10,085 bases of DNA, from contig CAIWHI010000115.1 of NCBI GenBank assembly GCA_903912435.1, forward strand, positions 1 through 10,085. Direction: 5' to 3'. The position numbers and the translations under genes were made by a program. This DNA comes from an uncultured Bacteroidota bacterium. GTDB taxonomy: Bacteria; Bacteroidota; Bacteroidia; Chitinophagales; Chitinophagaceae. Position 1 is the first letter of the stretch; every line of letters begins with the position of its first letter. Shown piece after piece: positions 5,296 through 10,085 of the stretch. The notes under the pieces are model-generated. The model did not search any database and had not been told where the DNA came from. It saw only the letters and a list, made by a program, of their open reading frames with translations.

Positions 5296-6480
5296 TTATC
5301 TACTTATTACATAAAGTGCGGTGGTATAATTATGATAAGTATTTTTACCTCCGAGCCTTGCAAACTCCCCAAAACCATAAATCCCCAGCCAGGGCGGGCA
5401 TTCCCCATTCACATGAAAAGGGTATTGCATCCTACTTACCAATTCTTCCTTAATAATTCTATTAAATAAAAACCTTCCTCGAGCCAGACAGTCGGCATGA
5501 AAAACCGCTACAGGCGTCCTTTCCCCTATTTTACTTTTCAGGTTCATCGCTATCCTGTCCATTTCCTTAAATATCAACTCCTCATTTCTCAAGGTCAGCC
5601 ACAACTTTGTTCCCTCCGCGCACTTGGTGGCATAATACATTTTATTATCATCATGCTTAGTCACCACTCTCAATATATGCTTGTTGCCATATTCTGTAGC
5701 TTGCTCATCTAATAGCTCTTCTGCCAAAGCACCTATTGGAATAGTTTTACCACAAGTTGCATCTGCATTTAGCCCCAAATGATTGGTATATTCCTGCCAC
5801 GCAGGTCGCCCATTTAGTTCCTCAATTATATTTCCATTAGATTTAGTTACTACCATAGGTTCACCAAAAGCCTGGAAACCGTGGGTAGCCTGTGTATGTA
5901 CTTTTAATGTGGCATCAGAAAAACCAAGCAGAAATGCACCATGTTCATAGACATTTCCATCTACTAATTGGTAACTTACAACACCTTTCATATTATCAGA
6001 TGATGTAGCGCCAAAAATAGTGACATCCTTACCAAAAACATATTCTATAGCCATTATACACTCATCGTTTGATATATCTATTCCCGATGCCATGAAATAG
6101 AGCATGTTAATTCCTTCACACTTATTTTTTAGATCTGTAGCAAGTATATGGCATTGTTCATAGGAATTATAACCAAAAACATTATCTATGGTAGAAACTC
6201 CAAATTCCTTACCTTTTATTGCCATAAGTGCAATGTCCTTAAGTGACTCACTCACACCCTCCCTACCTACTACTCCACAACACGACGCAGCTAAAATCTT
6301 TGCATCAGGTGCCAACTCTGTAGCAGTTGCCCAAATCTCATTGAAATTATGACCAACTGAAGAATGAAATAATAGTAAATCAGCATCCGCATATTGATTT
6401 CCCATAGCTAATTCCATACATTCCAATACACCTCTTTGGGTATTTACTACCCTTGTACTGCCAGAATAAAAATTGAGCAT
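5296..6480 (-). CDS. FIST N- and C-domain sensor protein
   Basis: The 394-residue protein matches FIST (F-box and intracellular signal transduction) proteins. The FIST N domain spans about 30-225, with LLLFHSSVGHNF, CCGVVGREG, IFGATSSDN and YEHGAFLLGFSD. The FIST C domain spans about 226-392, with FHADCLARGRFLF and PPWLGIYGFGEFARLGG. FIST domains are predicted small-ligand sensors found beside or fused to kinases, chemoreceptors and cyclic-di-GMP enzymes. Here FIST is a separate soluble protein with no signal peptide or membrane helix, encoded first in an operon with a soluble kinase and receiver, so it probably feeds ligand information to that kinase. ATG at 6480-6478 is the start. Its TAA (5298-5296) lies 9 nt before the kinase GTG, in the same frame. 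It is Cys-rich (for example Cys67-Cys68), of unknown meaning. No exact TAnnTTTG was found upstream, but a palindrome sits at 6533-6552. Confidence 0.92.
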   Translation of the reverse strand: MLNFYSGSTRVVNTQRGVLECMELAMGNQYADADLLLFHSSVGHNFNEIWATATELAPDAKILAASCCGVVGREGVSESLKDIALMAIKGKEFGVSTIDNVFGYNSYEQCHILATDLKNKCEGINMLYFMASGIDISNDECIMAIEYVFGKDVTIFGATSSDNMKGVVSYQLVDGNVYEHGAFLLGFSDATLKVHTQATHGFQAFGEPMVVTKSNGNIIEELNGRPAWQEYTNHLGLNADATCGKTIPIGALAEELLDEQATEYGNKHILRVVTKHDDNKMYYATKCAEGTKLWLTLRNEELIFKEMDRIAMNLKSKIGERTPVAVFHADCLARGRFLFNRIIKEELVSRMQYPFHVNGECPPWLGIYGFGEFARLGGKNTYHNYTTALYVISR

Positions 6481-6532
6481 AACAAACCATTTACTTTAAC
6501 CGTTAAATTTACAATGAATAAACACTAAATTA

Positions 6533-6552
6533 TATCCCTAACATTAGGGATA
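6533..6552. promoter_or_regulatory. Operator-like palindrome upstream of the FIST operon
   Basis: TATCCCTAA (6533-6541) and TTAGGGATA (6544-6552) are perfect inverted 9-mers around CA, giving a 20-bp dyad 53-72 nt upstream of the FIST ATG. The size and symmetry fit a dimeric regulator site. The word TTATATCCCT at its left edge (6530-6539) recurs exactly at 6682-6691, as if a second half-site lay about 150 nt further upstream. Binding is inference. Confidence 0.4.
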
Positions 6553-6734
6553 GCACAAGTAAATCAAAAAGGTAATACAGCTTAAGTAACTGTATTTCAG
6601 AAATATTACAGATATGCAGATAATTTACTTAATGCTTTATTAACATAGAGACTCAAAAACCTGTAGAAAGAATAGAAATGGTTATATCCCTGATATTGTT
6701 TTCAGAATAGCTCAAAAAAACTATTAATGAGCTT

Positions 6735-6808
6735 ATTGTCCCAGCTTTTATACAGCTATTGGGCTTTTGTGGCGTTGGCACCATTCATCGGTAGCAATGC
6801 TATTGGGC
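6735..6808 (+). repeat. Intergenic repeat element, copy 2 (74 nt)
   Basis: It has the same orientation as copy 1 at 2252-2325, with the identical 20-mer core at 6770-6789. Here the segment after the core carries its own small dyad, TAGCA (6792-6796) with TGCTA (6798-6802), which copy 1 lacks, and CTATTGGGC occurs twice (6755-6763 and 6800-6808). The two copies bracket the FIST-kinase-regulator operon. Confidence 0.7.
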
Positions 6809-6827
6809 AACAAAAACTAAGTAATTC

Positions 6828-6876
6828 CAATAAAGGACAATACCCGCAACTGTGCTGCGGGTATTGTCCTTTATTG
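6828..6876 (-). terminator. Long perfect hairpin, terminator of the surface-protein gene
   Basis: The arms 6828-6848 and 6856-6876 are perfect 21-nt inverted repeats with a 7-nt loop (ACTGTGC). The GC-rich apex is ACCCGCA/TGCGGGT and the base is AT-rich (AATAAAGG/CCTTTATT). It lies about 65 nt beyond the stop of the minus-strand surface-protein gene. There is no extended T-run outside the stem on either strand; the AT-rich stem base may serve as the weak U tract. The length is unusual for a simple terminator. Confidence 0.65.
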
Positions 6877-6941
6877 ATTATTGCCAGTCAGTTCTAATTC
6901 CCCGACCATCTTTCGACTTTATTCTTTATACTTTCGACTCC

Positions 6942-9900
6942 CTACTTTTCAAGCACAAAGTGGAGTACCGCCGTCTGCCCCTCTGACCTTACCGACAACA
7001 AATACAAGCCACTCGCCAGGTCGGTGCGTAACTGCACCTGCTCGTTGATTTGGCCGTTTATGGCGGTTAGCTTGCCGCTGTACACCACTTGGCCCAGCAT
7101 GTCTGTGATTTCAAGGTTCAGGTCTGTGGTGGTGGCAGTGCCGGTTGTGCCTCTTAGGTTGAACATTCCCTTGTTAGGGTTGGGTACTATCCTGATGTTG
7201 CCCTCGCCTAAGCTTAGGCTATTGGTTGCCAGGCTGCTTACCATAATGTATGCCCACCCGTGGTTCGACATCGGGCAGATACCGCCGTTGGTTACTACTA
7301 CTGATACCGAGTCTTCGAACGTGCTGTCGTAGCCTGTATGCGTAAACGTTTGGTTCGTTGCTCCTATCACCGGTACACTGTTGATATACCACTGGTAGGT
7401 TGGGTTTACTGCATCTGTTACTACTGCGGTGAGTGTCAGTGGGTCGGCAGGGCCGGTCTTGAACCCTGTGGTTGAGGTGACTACTACGTATGGGATCATT
7501 GGTGTTTCTACCGTCATGATCATCTTTGTGCTGAAGCCTGTATCTGTTAGTCTACATGGCCAGTTGCTCACCATCATGCACTGTATCGTGTCGTAATTGT
7601 TCGGTATATAGCTAACAACTGGTCCTGTGCCCATTGGCCTCCTGTCTACTGTCCACAGGAAGATGGGGGCTGTGCCACCATTGCCTGCTGTCGCTGTATA
7701 TGTGGCCGACATGCCTTTACACAAGGTATCGTTTGGACTTGCTGTAAACGTTACGGTTGGGTTCTGCTGGGTTTGTACCGTCATCCTCAATGTTGTGCTG
7801 GCTGTTGGTGGCAACACGCAATGTGCATTGCTGGTCATCGTCACCTTGATCAGGTCGCCATCTGCAGGTACAAAGGTGTATGCTCCGCCTGTGCCTACGT
7901 TCGTGCCGTTTACATTCCATACATAGGTTGGGGTTGTGCCGCCATTGGTAGGCAGTGCCGTGTAGGTAGTGGTGGTACCTGCACACACTGTATCGCCTAT
8001 TCCTGTGGTGATGCCTACTGCCGGTAATACATTGGTATCTATGATTACTGTTGCTGTACCTGACATCCTTACGCTACAATCTGTAAACGTGCTTACGGCC
8101 ACTACATAGTATACTCCTGCCACTGTCTGTAGCCCGAAGTCCATCGCTGCCCCTGTTCCGGGGAAGGTACCGGTGGCTGTTGAGCCCCTGTACAACAGGT
8201 AGTTGACGCCCGTGGTTGAGTTACTCAATCCTATATGTACCCCGTTACCCCCTGCGCAGTAGTTGCCGCCGCCTGTCACGTTATAGACAAGTGGCAGTGG
8301 TACTACTGTTACCGTGGCTGCGGCTGTGCAACCAGGGCCTATCAGGTAGCCTATTGTTACTGTGCCCAGTGCCCGTGCCGTGTCATGGCCGCTGATGGCA
8401 CCTATGCCCACCAGTGTAGGGTCTGAACTTGACCACCTGCCACCCGGCACGCTATTGTGAAGGTCGTATTGCGAGCCTATGCACTGTTTCATCGTGCCCG
8501 TGATCCCTGTTGGTGTCGGGAACACCTGTACGCTCGTGGTTATATAACATCCTGTTGGCAAGGTATAGGTGATGGTGGCTATGCCCGCGCTATCACTGGT
8601 TACAAGGCCTGTGGCGTCCACGTCTGCTACCGTTGGGTGGCTGCTGCTCCAGGTCCCACCAGGGGTTGCATCACCCAATAGTGTGGTTGGGGTGGATGTC
8701 AAGGTGGCTGAACACAACTGGGTAAACCCTGTTATCGCGTCCGGTACCGGGTTTACTGTTATATTGCTCGTTACCGTACAGCCTCCGCCCAATGTGAAGA
8801 TGATGGTTACCCCTCCGGCTGATACCCCGGTTACTACGCCTGTGGTACTGCCTACCCTCGCTATAGCTGGCGTGGTGCTGATCCAGGTGCTGGTGCCGGC
8901 ACCGTCTGTTAGTGTTACCGTGCCGCCTACGCATACCTGGGTTGGACCCGCGATGGCCGGTGGCATGGCGTTTACGGTTACTGTCTTCGTAGCACGGCAG
9001 TTATGCGAGTCGGTGAAGATGATATTGGCTACCCCACCGCTCATTCCTTGTGCAAGGCCGCTTACCAAATCTATCGTTGCTACGCCTGTCGCACTGCTGC
9101 TCCATAAGCCCGGGCCGCTTGCATCGGTATACAAACTATACCCACTGATACAGATAAACGGACTGCCCACGATGGGTGCAGGGGCTGGGTTTACTGTGAC
9201 CAGCGTACTTGTTGCACAGCCTGCGGCTGTGGTGTAGGAGATTATTGTTGTTCCGGGGTTGATGCCCGATACTATACCTGTGGTACTGCCTACCGGGGCT
9301 ATTGCTGATAAGGTGCTGCTCCATAGCCCGCCTGCCAAACCATTACCTAGCGTGATTGCCTGGCCCTGGCATACTTCTGATGGGCCCGTGATCGCTGTTG
9401 GTACCGGGTTGATCGTTACCGTCTTTTGGGCAGGGCATCCCAATACAAAATACTGGATCGTATCTACCGCTACAGTTAGTGAGCCTGTCAGGCTGGCTGT
9501 AAACAGGCCTGTTGTTGTTGTAATTGTCCCTACTGTGGTATTGGTACTATTCCAGGTGCCGCCCGGTGTAAAGTCATGGTAGGTGGCACTCTGGCCCTGG
9601 CATAGTGCTGATGGGCCCGTGATGGCCGGGGGCAATGGGTTTACTACTACCGTCTTCGTTGCTACACAACCTGATGGGGTGGTATAGCTGATAACCGCTG
9701 AACCGCTCAATAGCCCGTTCACCAATGCCGTGGTATCACCTGTGGCGGCTACCGTTGCTATTGAAGTGGCACTGCTGGCCCATGTCCCGCCTATGGTCGT
9801 ATCACTCAATGTGATGCTTTGGTATTGGCATACTGTAGACGGGCCTGATATTGGTGCTACAGGGTTTACGATAATCGTAGATACTGCATTACAGCCGGTA

Positions 9901-10085
9901 CCTAAGGTATAGAAAATCAGTACTGTTCCTGAGCTTACTCCCGTTACTATTCCTGATGTACTTATCGTGGCCACCAGGTTATTGCCACTGCTCCATACAC
10001 CACCTGCTACGCTATTGCTCAGCGGCAAGCTTTGGCCCGTACATACCACACCGCCTCCTGATATTGGCCCCGGTACGCCGTATAC
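6942..10085 (-). CDS. Giant secreted Big2/PKD repeat protein with T9SS C-terminal sorting domain (5' end outside window)
   Basis: The frame is open to the right edge, so only the C-terminal 1047 residues are seen; the apparent start near 10049 (GTG) is internal, because repeat sequence (PGPISGGG) continues before it. Numbering from that GTG codon, eight Big2-like Ig repeats of 73-77 residues fill the stretch up to residue 586. Each opens with a 'p.aItGp..vC.gq...l.d' motif, has a GGxWSS core, and ends in a second Cys followed by 'VNPvP'. Next come an unassigned domain (587-672), two PKD/Ig-like domains (673-848), another Ig-like domain (851-937) and a type A sorting domain (950-1035: IVPNPNKGMFNL, ITDMLGQVVY, LASGLYLLSV). 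It should cross the outer membrane through T9SS and be released or anchored at the surface, possibly as an adhesin. The gene is far more GC-rich than the operon beside it. Its terminator is the hairpin at 6828-6876. Long plus-strand frames here are shadows. Confidence 0.93.
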   Translation of the reverse strand, partial: VYGVPGPISGGGVVCTGQSLPLSNSVAGGVWSSGNNLVATISTSGIVTGVSSGTVLIFYTLGTGCNAVSTIIVNPVAPISGPSTVCQYQSITLSDTTIGGTWASSATSIATVAATGDTTALVNGLLSGSAVISYTTPSGCVATKTVVVNPLPPAITGPSALCQGQSATYHDFTPGGTWNSTNTTVGTITTTTGLFTASLTGSLTVAVDTIQYFVLGCPAQKTVTINPVPTAITGPSEVCQGQAITLGNGLAGGLWSSTLSAIAPVGSTTGIVSGINPGTTIISYTTAAGCATSTLVTVNPAPAPIVGSPFICISGYSLYTDASGPGLWSSSATGVATIDLVSGLAQGMSGGVANIIFTDSHNCRATKTVTVNAMPPAIAGPTQVCVGGTVTLTDGAGTSTWISTTPAIARVGSTTGVVTGVSAGGVTIIFTLGGGCTVTSNITVNPVPDAITGFTQLCSATLTSTPTTLLGDATPGGTWSSSHPTVADVDATGLVTSDSAGIATITYTLPTGCYITTSVQVFPTPTGITGTMKQCIGSQYDLHNSVPGGRWSSSDPTLVGIGAISGHDTARALGTVTIGYLIGPGCTAAATVTVVPLPLVYNVTGGGNYCAGGNGVHIGLSNSTTGVNYLLYRGSTATGTFPGTGAAMDFGLQTVAGVYYVVAVSTFTDCSVRMSGTATVIIDTNVLPAVGITTGIGDTVCAGTTTTYTALPTNGGTTPTYVWNVNGTNVGTGGAYTFVPADGDLIKVTMTSNAHCVLPPTASTTLRMTVQTQQNPTVTFTASPNDTLCKGMSATYTATAGNGGTAPIFLWTVDRRPMGTGPVVSYIPNNYDTIQCMMVSNWPCRLTDTGFSTKMIMTVETPMIPYVVVTSTTGFKTGPADPLTLTAVVTDAVNPTYQWYINSVPVIGATNQTFTHTGYDSTFEDSVSVVVTNGGICPMSNHGWAYIMVSSLATNSLSLGEGNIRIVPNPNKGMFNLRGTTGTATTTDLNLEITDMLGQVVYSGKLTAINGQINEQVQLRTDLASGLYLLSVRSEGQTAVLHFVLEK
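6945..7202 (-). other. T9SS type A C-terminal sorting domain (within the surface protein)
   Basis: Residues 950-1035 of the visible protein carry the three usual blocks: IRIVPNPNKGMFNLRG, then LNLEITDMLGQVVYSG, then LRTDLASGLYLLSV, ending in an amphipathic strand, TAVLHFVLEK. In Bacteroidota this domain directs a Sec-exported protein to the type IX translocon and is usually cleaved off by the PorU-type sortase. Confidence 0.93.
8292..10085 (-). repeat. Eight tandem Big2-like coding repeats, each with a Cys pair
   Basis: Counting from the GTG at 10049, the first Cys of successive units is at residues 3, 74, 150, 227, 300, 373, 446 and 523, and the second at 53, 128, 205, 278, 351, 424, 501 and 574. 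Unit length is 71-77 residues, with 50-55 residues between the paired Cys. The regular pairing suggests one disulfide per Ig domain, formed after export. Units differ clearly from one another, so this is old duplication, not recent expansion. Confidence 0.85.

Larger units (their letters stand above)
6481..6941. other. Gene-free region upstream of the FIST operon
   Basis: This region separates the FIST start from the end of the surface-protein gene, both on the minus strand. It should contain the operon promoter and the terminator of the surface-protein gene. It holds the palindrome at 6533-6552, a repeated half-site at 6682-6691, repeat copy 2 and a long hairpin, all listed separately. No ORF of protein-like character and no RNA gene was recognised, and I could not place a -7/-33 pair with confidence. 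Confidence 0.6.

Noticed and set aside
8569..9237. 222-codon plus-strand frame opposite the surface-protein gene
   Set aside because: It is antisense to clear Big2 repeats; its Val/Pro/Thr-rich translation mirrors the repeat codons and shows no domain of its own.
9997..10049. GTG near 10049 as the true start of the surface protein
   Set aside because: The frame stays open to the window edge and the residues before it (PGPISGGG) continue the repeat pattern, so the start lies outside the window.

Overview
The window looks like chromosomal DNA from a member of the Bacteroidota, probably near Chitinophagaceae/Sphingobacteriia. The evidence is a type IX secretion (T9SS) C-terminal sorting domain on a long Ig-repeat surface protein, a glycosylasparaginase very close in sequence to the Elizabethkingia (Flavobacterium) meningosepticum enzyme, few recognisable Shine-Dalgarno sites, and one exact TAnnTTTG-type promoter element. 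The genus-level placement is inference.

Layout, left to right. (1) 1-324, minus: N-terminal 108 codons of an RtcB-family RNA ligase, running off the left edge. A candidate Bacteroidota -7 element and an imperfect palindrome lie upstream. (2) 659-1045, plus: a small unnamed protein with a winged-helix-like N-terminal half and one C-terminal membrane helix. (3) 1159-2193, plus: an exported Ntn-hydrolase glycosylasparaginase with a Tat-like lipoprotein signal. (4) 2194-2768: a gene-free stretch with a repeat element, an REP-like palindrome and a terminator. (5) 2769-6480, minus: a compact signalling operon in the order FIST-domain protein, soluble PAS/GAF histidine kinase, single-domain response regulator. 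(6) 6481-6941: a gene-free stretch with an operator-like palindrome, a second copy of the repeat element and a long terminator hairpin. (7) 6942-10085, minus: the C-terminal 1047 residues of a giant secreted protein, with eight Cys-paired Big2-like repeats, one unassigned domain, three PKD/Ig-like domains and the T9SS sorting domain. Its start lies beyond the right edge.

The three signalling genes probably work together. FIST domains are small-ligand sensors and the kinase has no membrane segment, so the natural reading is a cytoplasmic sensor passing a signal to a His-Asp relay that ends in a stand-alone receiver. The first PAS domain of the kinase aligns position by position with LOV photosensors: it keeps the three flavin-contacting Asn/Asn/Gln positions but has Gly in place of the photoactive Cys. 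FIST and kinase share one reading frame separated by a single TAA plus three codons. The operon is bracketed by two direct copies of a 74-nt intergenic element and is much more AT-rich than the surface-protein gene next to it. Nothing here is clearly a new defence or mobile system; the most interesting region is the FIST/LOV-like-kinase/receiver cassette and its borders.
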